Source: an uncultured Clostridium sp.
GTDB lineage: Bacteria > Bacillota > Clostridia > Lachnospirales > Lachnospiraceae
Reading direction: 5' to 3'
NCBI GenBank assembly: GCA_947644195.1
Contig: CANRZB010000019.1
Span: 1-53,889, forward strand
DNA: 53,889 nucleotides
Positions 8,199 to 15,827 of this stretch are shown here, piece after piece (position 1 is the first letter of the stretch; the number at the start of each line of letters is the position of its first letter). Under the pieces are notes generated by a model that was given only the letters and a program-made list of their open reading frames with translations, did not search any database and was not told where the DNA came from. The translations under genes and the position numbers were made by a program.

Positions 8199-10190
8199 TT
8201 AACAAATCTCTGCCCCTGCCGGCATCTTTTTCTCTGGCACAACCAATGCCAGGTTTCCCTCGGCATCCTCCGCACACAGCAGCATCCCCTCTGACAGAAC
8301 GCCAGCCAGCTTAGCAGGTTTTAAATTGACCAGTACCATGACTTTTTTGCCGACCATTTCTTCCGCACTGTAATGCTGTTTAATTCCTGATACAATCTGT
8401 TTTACCTCACTGCCGACACGAACCTGGGAGCACAAGAGCTTCTTGGACTTTTTCACTTCTTCACAAGCAATAATCTCTCCAACCTGGAACTGCATTTTCA
8501 TGAAATCATCGAAGGTAATTTCTTCTTTCGCTTCGATATCAATGACCTCGGTTTCCTCCTCCACTTCGCCAGACTCCGCCTTTGCCTCAGCAATCTGTTT
8601 CTGTTTTATTTCTTCTGCCTTTGCCATTACTTCTTTCGGATCCAGACGCATAAAGAGAATTTCCGGTTTTTCTGTAACCTGGAGATCAGACGGTGTTTTC
8701 CCAAAATCTTCCATATCCTGGAAATCCCGTTTCTGAGTATTTAATTGCGACAGAATTTTTTCCGTCGTATCCGGCATAAATGCTTCCAACAGACTGGCGC
8801 CTATCGTAATCGCCTCTACCAGATTATAAAGCACGGTAGAAAGACGATCTTTTTTCGCCTCATCTTTCCCCAAAATCCAAGGTTCCGTTTCATCAATATA
8901 TTTATTGCAGCGTTTGAACAAGCTGAAAATTTCTGTGATCGCATCTGCGACACGAAGTCTATCCATCTTTTCGGACACCGATTTTGCAACGGCAACCGCC
9001 TTGTCTTTCAATTCCTGGTCTACTGCTTCTGCAACTCCCCGATCGGACACGACACCACCCAGATATTTATTGGTCATGGAAATGGTTCGATTGACCAGAT
9101 TTCCCAGTACATTCGCCAGATCTGAATTCATCCGCTCCACCATCAGCTCCCAACTGATCACGCCATCATTTTCAAAAGGCATCTCATGAAGGACGAAATA
9201 ACGGACAGCATCTACACCAAAGATCGCAACCAGGTCATCCGCATAGATCACATTCCCCTTGGATTTGCTCATTTTGCCGTCTCCCTGCAGGAGCCACGGA
9301 TGCCCAAATACCTGTTTTGGCAACGGCAGATCAAGTGCCATCAGCATGATCGGCCAATAAATTGTGTGGAACCGCAGGATATCTTTTCCAATCAGATGAA
9401 GATCTGCCGGCCAAAATTTGTCATACAAATTCTCTCCATTTTCCGGTGCGTGACTTCCATCCATATCAAAGCCTAATCCCGTAATATAATTGCTTAGTGC
9501 ATCCACCCAAACATACACCACATGCCCCGGATCAAAATCTACCGGAATTCCCCATTGAAAGGAGGTACGGGAAACACAGAGATCCTGCAGTCCAGGCAGT
9601 AGAAAATTATTCATCATCTCATTCTTGCGGGACTCCGGCTGAATAAATTCAGGATGGGTATTGATGTGTTCAATCAAACGGTCCGCATACTTGCTGAGTT
9701 TGAGAAAATACGCCTCCTCCTTGGCCGGCTGGCACTCGCGCCCACAGTCGGGACACTTGCCATCCACCAACTGGGATGTTGTAAAAAAAGATTCGCACGG
9801 GGTACAATACATTCCCTCATAATACCCCTTGTAGATATCTCCCTGCTCATACAGCTTCTTAAATATCTTCTGCACCTGTTTCTCATGATAATCATCCGTG
9901 GTACGAATAAACTTATCATAGGAAGTATTCATCAGATCCCAGATTGTCTGGATCTGCCCGGATACATCATCCACGAACTGCTTCGGTGTCACTCCGGCTT
10001 CCTCCGCCTTCAGTTCAATCTTCTGCCCGTGTTCATCCGTTCCCGTCTGAAAACGGACATCGTATCCCTGCAGCCTCTTAAACCGCACGATACTATCTGC
10101 GAGCACTGCCTCATACGTATTGCCGATATGTGGCTTACCAGACGTATAGGCAATCGCTGTGGTTAAATAATATGTCTTCTTGTCTGCCAT
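8199..10190 (-). CDS. metG: Methionyl-tRNA synthetase
   Basis: A 663-residue class I aminoacyl-tRNA synthetase that charges tRNA-Met. The HIGH-like motif KPHIGNTYE is near residue 19. A CTPC...CPDCGREC zinc knuckle lies around 128-150. KMSKS is at about 306-310. From about residue 560 there is a C-terminal tRNA-binding (EMAP/Trbp111-like) domain beginning MKMQFQVGEIIACEEV. The start is set by AGGAGG 8 nt before the ATG. Expression is controlled by the T-box leader 270 bp upstream, so it should rise when uncharged tRNA-Met accumulates. It appears monocistronic. Confidence 0.97.
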   Translation of the reverse strand: MADKKTYYLTTAIAYTSGKPHIGNTYEAVLADSIVRFKRLQGYDVRFQTGTDEHGQKIELKAEEAGVTPKQFVDDVSGQIQTIWDLMNTSYDKFIRTTDDYHEKQVQKIFKKLYEQGDIYKGYYEGMYCTPCESFFTTSQLVDGKCPDCGRECQPAKEEAYFLKLSKYADRLIEHINTHPEFIQPESRKNEMMNNFLLPGLQDLCVSRTSFQWGIPVDFDPGHVVYVWVDALSNYITGLGFDMDGSHAPENGENLYDKFWPADLHLIGKDILRFHTIYWPIMLMALDLPLPKQVFGHPWLLQGDGKMSKSKGNVIYADDLVAIFGVDAVRYFVLHEMPFENDGVISWELMVERMNSDLANVLGNLVNRTISMTNKYLGGVVSDRGVAEAVDQELKDKAVAVAKSVSEKMDRLRVADAITEIFSLFKRCNKYIDETEPWILGKDEAKKDRLSTVLYNLVEAITIGASLLEAFMPDTTEKILSQLNTQKRDFQDMEDFGKTPSDLQVTEKPEILFMRLDPKEVMAKAEEIKQKQIAEAKAESGEVEEETEVIDIEAKEEITFDDFMKMQFQVGEIIACEEVKKSKKLLCSQVRVGSEVKQIVSGIKQHYSAEEMVGKKVMVLVNLKPAKLAGVLSEGMLLCAEDAEGNLALVVPEKKMPAGAEIC

Positions 10191-10411
10191 GTTCTAATCC
10201 TCCTGTTTGCCATGTTCCTAATAAATACAGTGAACACTCCCGTGGAGAAGTCCTCTCGCACGAGTCCGCCTCCCAACGAAGTGTTCTTTTACTTTATAAG
10301 CCAGACTTTTTCCTATAAAGAAACAAAGAATTTCGCTGTGCGAAACTCTTACGCCGAGTGCGAGTCGCATAGGCGACATCTTCATTACGCGCGAGTGCGC
10401 ATCCCGCGGAG
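10191..10411 (-). other. Hairpin-rich metG leader downstream of the T-box
   Basis: About 220 nt of 5' leader lie between the T-box terminator and the metG start. It contains a run of small perfect hairpins with 3-4 nt loops: GCGC-GAGT-GCGC (about 10391-10402), GTCGC-ATAG-GCGAC (about 10366-10379) and TTTCGC-TGT-GCGAAA (10331-10345). The last is the complement of the palindrome downstream of metG. No small gene is supported. Confidence 0.45.
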
Positions 10412-10470
10412 CGTTTTTTATATGATAGGAATAGTCCAGTATGGACTACTTTCCTATCATATAAAAAACG
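10412..10470. repeat. Interspersed palindrome, copy 1
   Basis: Arms of 19 bp (10412-10430 and 10452-10470) are perfectly complementary, and an inner TAGTCCA-GTA-TGGACTA stem completes a hairpin of about 27 bp. The core 55 bp (10414-10468) recurs with one mismatch at 53368-53422. On the minus strand its leading T-run is also the T-tract of the metG T-box terminator, so the element is fused to that terminator. Confidence 0.75.
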
Positions 10471-10760
10471 CCTTTAAGAACTGGTCTGCACCAATTCTTA
10501 AAGACGAGTATTATCCCGTGTTACCACTTTAATTCATCCCCGGCTCACACCGGAAATCTCTGCCACTGCACTAATGATACAGCGAGACGCTTTAACGGGC
10601 GCACCCGTCGCAGCCTGACAGGAAATATTCCTTCCTGTTTCGGTGCGCAGCTCCGAGACCATCTTCCCTCATTTCATGATATGCCCTTTCTCAGCTGACG
10701 GGTTCTCTGTGATACATTCCATGAGATACTCTTCTCTTCCTAGCCTTTTTCTATGATTAT
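10463..10760 (-). promoter_or_regulatory. T-box leader (tRNA-Met sensing) of metG
   Basis: The minus strand carries the T-box sequence AAAGTGGTAACACGGG (10530-10515), followed by a strong intrinsic terminator: 16-nt arms at 10506-10491 and 10484-10469 with six T. The antiterminator bulge that reads the tRNA acceptor end would form with the T-box instead. A Stem I-like region lies at about 10740-10600; a candidate Met specifier is the ATG at 10662-10660 in GAAGATGGTCTC. The specifier position is inferred from the downstream gene and was not folded. Confidence 0.87.
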
Positions 10761-10766
10761 CTTTTT

Positions 10767-10795
10767 ATTCTAGTCTAACCCTGCGTATTTGTCAA
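10767..10795 (-). promoter_or_regulatory. Sigma-A promoter of the metG T-box transcript
   Basis: TTGACA (10795-10790), 17-bp spacer, TAGAAT (10772-10767). It is placed directly before the T-box leader. Confidence 0.8.
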
Positions 10796-10872
10796 TACTC
10801 TTTTTCTTTTTCTTTATTTTTTCCAAACCCTGCCAACGCTATTCTCCGGTTAAAAACCGCAAAAAAAGTAAA

Positions 10873-10901
10873 TTGCTAATGACGTTAAAATAAGATATAC
10901 T
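10873..10901 (+). promoter_or_regulatory. Promoter of the GH5 glucanase gene
   Basis: TTGCTA (10873-10878), 17-bp spacer, TATACT (10896-10901), about 50 nt before the start codon. Confidence 0.55.
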
Positions 10902-10953
10902 GGAATCTCAAAATTACAGTCACTGATCACAAGCGACAAAAGGAGGATATTTT

Positions 10954-12948
10954 ATGAAGTCGAGAAACAACAAAACCAACTGCAAAAAGCTGGTTGCTTT
11001 ATGCCTGCTTTTTGCAATGCTTGTTACAAGCATTGGCGCCTTTGGAACTCTGACAGAAGTACAAGCAGCAAAAAAACAGAAGGCAACACTCAAATTTAAA
11101 AAATCAACAATTACCCTGCAACAGGGGAAAAAGGCTACCGTCAAAATGAAAAAGACCAAGATCAAAAAAGTGAAGATCAAAAAATGGTCCATCAAAAACA
11201 AGAAGATTGCTAAGGTTACAAAAAAGGGAGTGGTAACCGGTCTTCGTGTTGGGAAGACCCAACTGACCTGTAAAGTGAAGTATTTAGCAAAAGGAACGAA
11301 AAAATACAAAAATAAAACATTAAAGTGTAAAATCAAAGTTACCGCACCGGCCTCTGCAAATGGCTCCGACAGTTCCTCGGGAACAAACGGCGGCAATTCA
11401 TCCGCAAATGCCGGAAACACTTCCGCTCCAGATGCATCTACCAATCCTGGCAATACACAAACCCCTGATGCGTCTATGGCTCCAGGCAACACCGAAAACC
11501 CGGACGGCACGACAGCACCAGAGCAGACACAAAAACCGGATCAAACAACAGCTCCGGCAGGAACTGAGAATCCAGATGTAACCGCAACACCGGATCAGAC
11601 GCAGGAACCAGAGAACACCAAGGCGCCGGACCAAACACAAAAACCGGATAGTACAGCAGCACCGGACAGCACAAGCACTCCGAATCCGACCAATGCCCCA
11701 ACGCCGGGATTTGGATTGACACCTTTGGAATTTGCTGCCCAGTTAGGAGCTGGTATCAATATCGGTAACTCTCTGGAGAGCAATTCTACGACGGAATACC
11801 TGGCGGAAAATAATTATCAGGGATCGCCAATGAAGGATCTCTACCTGAGCGGCGAGGCAGGATTGAAGCTGGAGACTTCCTGGGGAAATTCTGAAAAAAT
11901 ATCAAAAGCATTTATTCAGGGAATCAAAGCAGCCGGATTTAAGACGATACGTCTTCCAGTATCCTATGTTAACCATGTGAAAACAGAACTCGTTGATGGC
12001 AAAAAAGTATACACCATTGATGAGCAATGGTTAAACCGTGTACAGGAAGTGGTCGACTGGGCTCTGGAAGAAGATCTGTATATCATTATCAATCTCCATC
12101 ATGACGGAGCTGATAATTGTGATGAAAACGGAAACCTGAATGTATTTGGCGGGGAACAGGCATCCTGGCTCAGCCCTCTGAATCACAGCGGCGATGCCTA
12201 TGCACAGATGGAAGCCAAATTTGTCAGCCTGTGGACACAGATAGCGACCAAGTTCAAAAGTTACTCGGATCATCTGCTCTTTGCTGATATGAATGAGTTT
12301 CACCATAAATATGGTGATCCTGAAACGGAGTGGTGCAATGCACAGAACAAACTTCATCAGGCATTTGTCGATACCATCCGCAGCACAGGAGACAATAACA
12401 TCGGGCGTTATCTGATTATACCGGGATACAATACCAATATTGACCATAGTATCAATTATTTAGTGCTTCCAACCGATTGTCAAGAAAATCTAACCACCGT
12501 CAATGACAATACAGTCGGGCACCTCATCGTAGAGGTACATTATTATGATCCACATACCTATGCGGGCGATAATCCATCAGATACCCTGTGGGGAAGCGAC
12601 GCCGGAGAAGGTGCAGCCAATTGGGGACACGAGGATTTCCTGGAAGGTCAGATGAAGAAAATGAAGACCAATTACATCGCCAAAGGAATCCCTGTTGTCA
12701 TCGGAGAATTTGGTGCACCAGAGCACAAGATCGACAAAGAAACAGATCGTAAATACCGCACCTACTACTATTCGTGTGTGGTAAAATCCGCTGTTCAAAA
12801 TGGTCTCGTGCCAATCGCATGGGATAACGGAACTTCCTATCAGCTGCTGGCACGTGATGGATCCGTAACCGAACAGACCATCGTTGATGCAATCATGAAA
12901 TATTCCAGCAATCCATCCGCAGAGATTGTTAAGCCAACAGCTAACTAA
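10954..12948 (+). CDS. Secreted GH5 endoglucanase-like glycoside hydrolase
   Basis: A 664-residue exported enzyme expected to cleave beta-1,4-glucans or related beta-mannans. Residues 1-38 are a signal peptide (cleavage near VQA). Residues 40-130 are a very Lys-rich Ig-like (Big_2-like) domain. Residues 134-250 are a Pro/Thr/Asp linker built on repeats such as DQTQKPD. The GH5 domain spans about 252-650, with RLPVSYVNH, INLHHDG, acid/base Glu448 in MNEF and nucleophile Glu585 in VIGEFGAP. The Ig-like module sits ahead of the catalytic domain and may bind the cell wall or substrate. AGGAGG is 8 nt before the ATG. It is monocistronic with its own promoter and terminator. Confidence 0.9.
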   Translation: MKSRNNKTNCKKLVALCLLFAMLVTSIGAFGTLTEVQAAKKQKATLKFKKSTITLQQGKKATVKMKKTKIKKVKIKKWSIKNKKIAKVTKKGVVTGLRVGKTQLTCKVKYLAKGTKKYKNKTLKCKIKVTAPASANGSDSSSGTNGGNSSANAGNTSAPDASTNPGNTQTPDASMAPGNTENPDGTTAPEQTQKPDQTTAPAGTENPDVTATPDQTQEPENTKAPDQTQKPDSTAAPDSTSTPNPTNAPTPGFGLTPLEFAAQLGAGINIGNSLESNSTTEYLAENNYQGSPMKDLYLSGEAGLKLETSWGNSEKISKAFIQGIKAAGFKTIRLPVSYVNHVKTELVDGKKVYTIDEQWLNRVQEVVDWALEEDLYIIINLHHDGADNCDENGNLNVFGGEQASWLSPLNHSGDAYAQMEAKFVSLWTQIATKFKSYSDHLLFADMNEFHHKYGDPETEWCNAQNKLHQAFVDTIRSTGDNNIGRYLIIPGYNTNIDHSINYLVLPTDCQENLTTVNDNTVGHLIVEVHYYDPHTYAGDNPSDTLWGSDAGEGAANWGHEDFLEGQMKKMKTNYIAKGIPVVIGEFGAPEHKIDKETDRKYRTYYYSCVVKSAVQNGLVPIAWDNGTSYQLLARDGSVTEQTIVDAIMKYSSNPSAEIVKPTAN

Positions 12949-12970
12949 TCCTATCATTCCATAAATTATT

Positions 12971-13019
12971 ATGGGACTGCTATCAATGAATACGATTTTA
13001 TAGCAGTCCCATCTTTATT
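12971..13019 (+). terminator. Intrinsic terminator after the GH5 gene
   Basis: ATGGGACTGCTA (12971-12982) pairs with TAGCAGTCCCAT (13001-13012), followed by CTTTATT. Confidence 0.8.
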
Positions 13020-13036
13020 GTCCTCCTATATTTTTA

Positions 13037-13065
13037 TTGCATCATAATTTCATTCCTGGTACAAT
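13037..13065 (+). promoter_or_regulatory. Promoter of the Gfo/Idh/MocA gene
   Basis: TTGCAT (13037-13042), 17-bp spacer, TACAAT (13060-13065), 60 bp before the ATG. Confidence 0.55.
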
Positions 13066-13124
13066 TGTATTTTAATAATTAACCAATATTAGAAGATAGT
13101 GCAACACCCGGAAAGGAGCAAATT

Positions 13125-14069
13125 ATGATAAAATTTGGAATTATCGGAGCCGGCAATATTGCCCGGAAGTTTTCCCAGGCTGTTTCCCTGACCGAGGGGG
13201 CAGAAGTAACTGCCGTAGCAAGCAAAGACCGTGCTCGTGCAAAAAAATGGGCCGAAGAAGAATCTGTCCCCCACTACTATGGCAATTATGATACCATGCT
13301 TCAGGACGGACAGATCGACGCCGTCTATATTGCTACCACCAATAATTTCCATCTGGAAAATATGTTGGCATGCCTACATGCCGGAAAACACGTCCTATGT
13401 GAAAAACCGCTGGCTATGACCAGCGCAGACGCACAAGAGGTTATCAAACTCGCCAGGGAGAAACAGCTTTTCCTGATGGAGGCCATGTGGAGCCGGTTCC
13501 TCCCCAAATCCCAAACTGTGCGAAACTGGGTTCTGGAAGGAAGAATTGGCAATGTCAGGCTAATGCAGGCAACGATTGGCTGGGTGGGCGATGAGATGCA
13601 CCACCACCGTCTTTTTGCACCGGAACTGGGCGGTGGTTCTCTCTATGATCTGGGGATCTATCCTCTGGAGCTTTTCCCCTACTATACGAACCAAAAAATC
13701 ACTGGTGTCCAAAAACTAGTACACAAACACCCAAAAGGGGTCGATGATTATGTTAGTCTAAACCTCACGCTGGAACACTGCTACGCCAATATGCAATGTT
13801 CTTTTACAACAAAACTTCCAGAAGACGCTTTTCTTTATGGAGACCGGGGATATATACGTATCCCAAAAATCCATTTTGGCACCGACGCCTTTCTCTATGA
13901 TCTGGATGACCAACTGGTAGAATCCTTTCATGGTCCAGAAGAAAATGGCTTTCTCTATGAAATCGAGGAAATGCTCCGCTGTATCAAAGCGGGACGCTGG
14001 GAAAGCGATATTTGCCCACACAGCATGACGCTGGAAGCATGTGACCTATTGGAACAATGCTTAAAATAG
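13125..14069 (+). CDS. Gfo/Idh/MocA-family NAD(P)-dependent oxidoreductase
   Basis: A 314-residue two-domain dehydrogenase. The N-terminal Rossmann fold starts FGIIGAGNIARKF (dinucleotide-binding GxGxxA). The family signature CEKPLAM lies near residue 91. The C-terminal alpha/beta domain contains GGGSLYDLGIYPLEL, which includes the usual catalytic Asp-Gly region. Members oxidise or reduce sugars, inositols, dihydrodiols or bile pigments; the substrate cannot be told here. GAAAGGAG precedes the ATG. It has its own promoter and ends at a terminator shared with the convergent small-peptide gene. The adjacent secreted GH5 makes a sugar-related role plausible, but the genes have separate transcripts. 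Confidence 0.87.
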   Translation: MIKFGIIGAGNIARKFSQAVSLTEGAEVTAVASKDRARAKKWAEEESVPHYYGNYDTMLQDGQIDAVYIATTNNFHLENMLACLHAGKHVLCEKPLAMTSADAQEVIKLAREKQLFLMEAMWSRFLPKSQTVRNWVLEGRIGNVRLMQATIGWVGDEMHHHRLFAPELGGGSLYDLGIYPLELFPYYTNQKITGVQKLVHKHPKGVDDYVSLNLTLEHCYANMQCSFTTKLPEDAFLYGDRGYIRIPKIHFGTDAFLYDLDDQLVESFHGPEENGFLYEIEEMLRCIKAGRWESDICPHSMTLEACDLLEQCLK

Positions 14070-14076
14070 TAAAATA

Positions 14077-14158
14077 AAAGACTGTTGCAATATACAATAC
14101 TACCAAACTGGCGATATGCCATATTTTGTAGTTTTGATATTTTGCAACAGCCTTTTAT
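14077..14158. terminator. Bidirectional terminator between oxidoreductase and peptide gene
   Basis: Long imperfect hairpin: AAAAG-CTGTTGCAA on the left pairs with TTGCAACAG-CTTTT on the right, with inner pairing through ACTAC / GTAGT. A- and T-runs on both sides allow use in either direction. Confidence 0.75.
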
Positions 14159-14190
14159 GTAGAAAAACCATTCGTCAGATATCGTCTTTC

Positions 14191-14247
14191 CTAACCAAAC
14201 AAAAATTTCAGCCACTCATATAAATCGTTGATACCAAAAAACTGCAC
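14191..14247 (-). CDS. Putative 18-aa amphipathic peptide under LytTR control
   Basis: The minus strand encodes MQFFGINDLYEWLKFLFG, initiating at GTG (14247-14245) with a perfect AAAAGGAGGT (14264-14255) eight bases upstream and stopping at TAG (14193-14191). It has its own TTGAAA/TATAAT promoter with two LytTR-like direct repeats just upstream, and a terminator 35-115 nt beyond the stop. The peptide is aromatic-rich, with N7, D8, E11 and K14 on one helical face. It has no Cys, leader or Gly-Gly motif, so it is not an AgrD precursor. It could be a linear signal, a delta-lysin/PSM-like effector, or the coding part of a regulatory RNA of about 200 nt. It lies downstream of the AgrC/AgrA-like genes on the same strand. 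Translation is inferred. Confidence 0.6.
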   Translation of the reverse strand: MQFFGINDLYEWLKFLFG

Positions 14248-14302
14248 TTCCAATACCTCCTTTTATTATTGACAACCAAATCATAACTTGAACTATGAGT
14301 TA

Positions 14303-14369
14303 ATTATAGACCCCTCGGTATTCCATTTTCAATGCAATTGTTCCGAGCGCTGTATTTTTGTTCCGAACG
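14303..14369 (-). promoter_or_regulatory. LytTR-type operator and promoter of the small peptide gene
   Basis: Promoter: TTGAAA (14332-14327), 18-bp spacer, TATAAT (14308-14303). Five bases upstream of the -35 box begin two 12-bp direct repeats, CGCTCGGAACAA (14349-14338) and CGTTCGGAACAA (14369-14358). They are 11/12 identical with a 20-bp period. Paired direct repeats of about 9 bp one helical turn pair apart, abutting -35, are the usual binding arrangement of LytTR regulators such as AgrA. GACGTTCGG fits most positions of the published LytTR pattern. Regulation by the adjacent regulator is inferred. Confidence 0.65.
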
Positions 14370-14386
14370 TCGTCTGATTTATTACA

Positions 14387-14553
14387 CTAGTACAACGAAA
14401 ATTAAGTTTTGGATAGTTTGACGCAGAATGTTTTTCTGAGAGTGCGGCTTCACAAACACAGGTGTAGCGGTGGCTACATCGAGGCTTGGGGAGTCGTGCT
14501 ATCGGAAAAACAGGCAAGTCAAACCGCCAATTACTTAATATTCGTTGTACTAG
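14387..14553. repeat. 167-bp palindromic (MITE-like) element at the kinase stop codon
   Basis: The ends are inverted copies of CTAGTACAACGAA (14387-14399; complement ending at 14553). Similarity continues inward (ATTAAG, TTTGAC, TGTTTTTC) so the whole block can fold into one long imperfect hairpin with apical stem GTGTAGC / GCTACAT. The terminal CTAG may be a duplicated or palindromic target. The right end provides the TAG stop of the adjacent histidine kinase. There is no coding capacity. A transposase would have to act in trans. Confidence 0.7.
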
Positions 14554-15827
14554 CAGACCATCTGAATTTCCACCGCTAACATCTCTTCTTGTATGTTCCA
14601 GCGAATCGTTCCCTGATATTTCTCGACGACTTTTTTCATATTTTTGGTACCATATCCGTGCCTTTTCTTATTCTTCTTCTCCGTTTCAAAAAAAAAATCC
14701 ACTTGATGCCTTAAACTGTTGCTGACTGTGATGAATAAATACCGTTCATAATTCTTAATCTCCAATTTGAGAACCCGATTTTCCTTCTGCTTTAACAGCT
14801 CATCTCTGGCATTTTCCAACGCATTGGCCAACAGGATGCACAGATCCATGTCTTCCATCTGCATCTCTGATGGAAACCTGCCAACCATCGTGAATTCCAG
14901 CGGGCCCATCGCCCTGATCTCCTCCACAGTCACATTAATAAAATAATCCGCAATCTCGTTACCCGTATAGATACTGCTGTTTTCCCGGTAATCCTGGTCC
15001 AATTGGTTAATATAATCCTTCAATCCGGGCAGATTATTATTGTTACTCAACACCCGCAATGCCGCAATATGTTTCTTGAAATCATGGTGGATCTTTCTCA
15101 TGCCCTCGTCTTTTTCGAGGACACTGTCATAATATTTCCTCTGATAGTTCAGACACTCCTGGTCCATTTCATTTTTATATGTCAGCCACTTTCTGGAATA
15201 GATCATATAGACCAGGACAACACAGATCACAATCAAGAATATCATAACCAGAAGACAGGCAAATAATGCCACCCGCCTGATCTTATCGGTCGTCTCATGA
15301 TACAAGCTGATTTGAACGCTGGCAACGATCACTGCCAAACCCGATACAATGAGAAGAATCAGTATGTAATAGCCGGCAGATAATTCTTCAAAATATGCCC
15401 TGACTTTCCCCCTCCTTTTTCCAACTAAGAAAGCCATAGCAGCCCAGAATAAAATTCCAATTCCGTTCATAATACATTCCTTAGAAAAAGCAACAGCAAA
15501 AATATCATTGCCAGTTACATTCAAGAAAATGCTCAGAAAGAACAAATCTGCGGTAGCAATCAGGATATATTGCAAGAAAAAGATCTGTATGATTTTTATG
15601 TATTTTCCTTGCAGAAAAGAGAAAAAAAAAACGAAACACCATAAAGTACGATAAACCAGAGAATCACTGTGCAAATAACATAGAATGGGGATTCCGGCTG
15701 CCAGGTATCCCAGTGCCAGAAATTGATATCGGTCATGTCTTACACGGAAACCTGCTACACCAATGGAGAAAAAAACATATTTTAAGGTTTCCGAAACCAA
15801 CCAGAATATCCATTCAAATTCTCCCAT
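14550..15827 (-). CDS. AgrC-like GHKL-type sensor histidine kinase
   Basis: A 425-residue kinase with six to seven hydrophobic segments in residues 1-215, then the AgrC/NatK-type H box in MRKIHHDFKKHIAALR, an N box LCILLANALENARDEL and a G box HGYGTKNMKKVVEKY. There is no large extracellular domain, as in kinases that sense peptides in the membrane. The ATG at 15827 shares one base with the regulator stop (TGATG) and has GAGG 8 nt upstream; a TTG two codons earlier is less likely. The stop codon lies within the terminal CTAG of the palindromic element. No agrB or classical agrD is present in the window, so the signal must be another peptide or come from elsewhere. Confidence 0.85.
   Translation of the reverse strand: MGEFEWIFWLVSETLKYVFFSIGVAGFRVRHDRYQFLALGYLAAGIPILCYLHSDSLVYRTLWCFVFFFSFLQGKYIKIIQIFFLQYILIATADLFFLSIFLNVTGNDIFAVAFSKECIMNGIGILFWAAMAFLVGKRRGKVRAYFEELSAGYYILILLIVSGLAVIVASVQISLYHETTDKIRRVALFACLLVMIFLIVICVVLVYMIYSRKWLTYKNEMDQECLNYQRKYYDSVLEKDEGMRKIHHDFKKHIAALRVLSNNNNLPGLKDYINQLDQDYRENSSIYTGNEIADYFINVTVEEIRAMGPLEFTMVGRFPSEMQMEDMDLCILLANALENARDELLKQKENRVLKLEIKNYERYLFITVSNSLRHQVDFFFETEKKNKKRHGYGTKNMKKVVEKYQGTIRWNIQEEMLAVEIQMVC

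Noticed and set aside
13955-14215. 86-codon minus-strand frame over the peptide gene and oxidoreductase end
   Set aside because: It starts inside the 18-aa peptide frame, has no ribosome site of its own, runs through a terminator hairpin and overlaps the real oxidoreductase gene antisense.
14387-14553. Insertion sequence
   Set aside because: At 167 bp with no coding capacity it cannot encode a transposase; at most it is a non-autonomous element.
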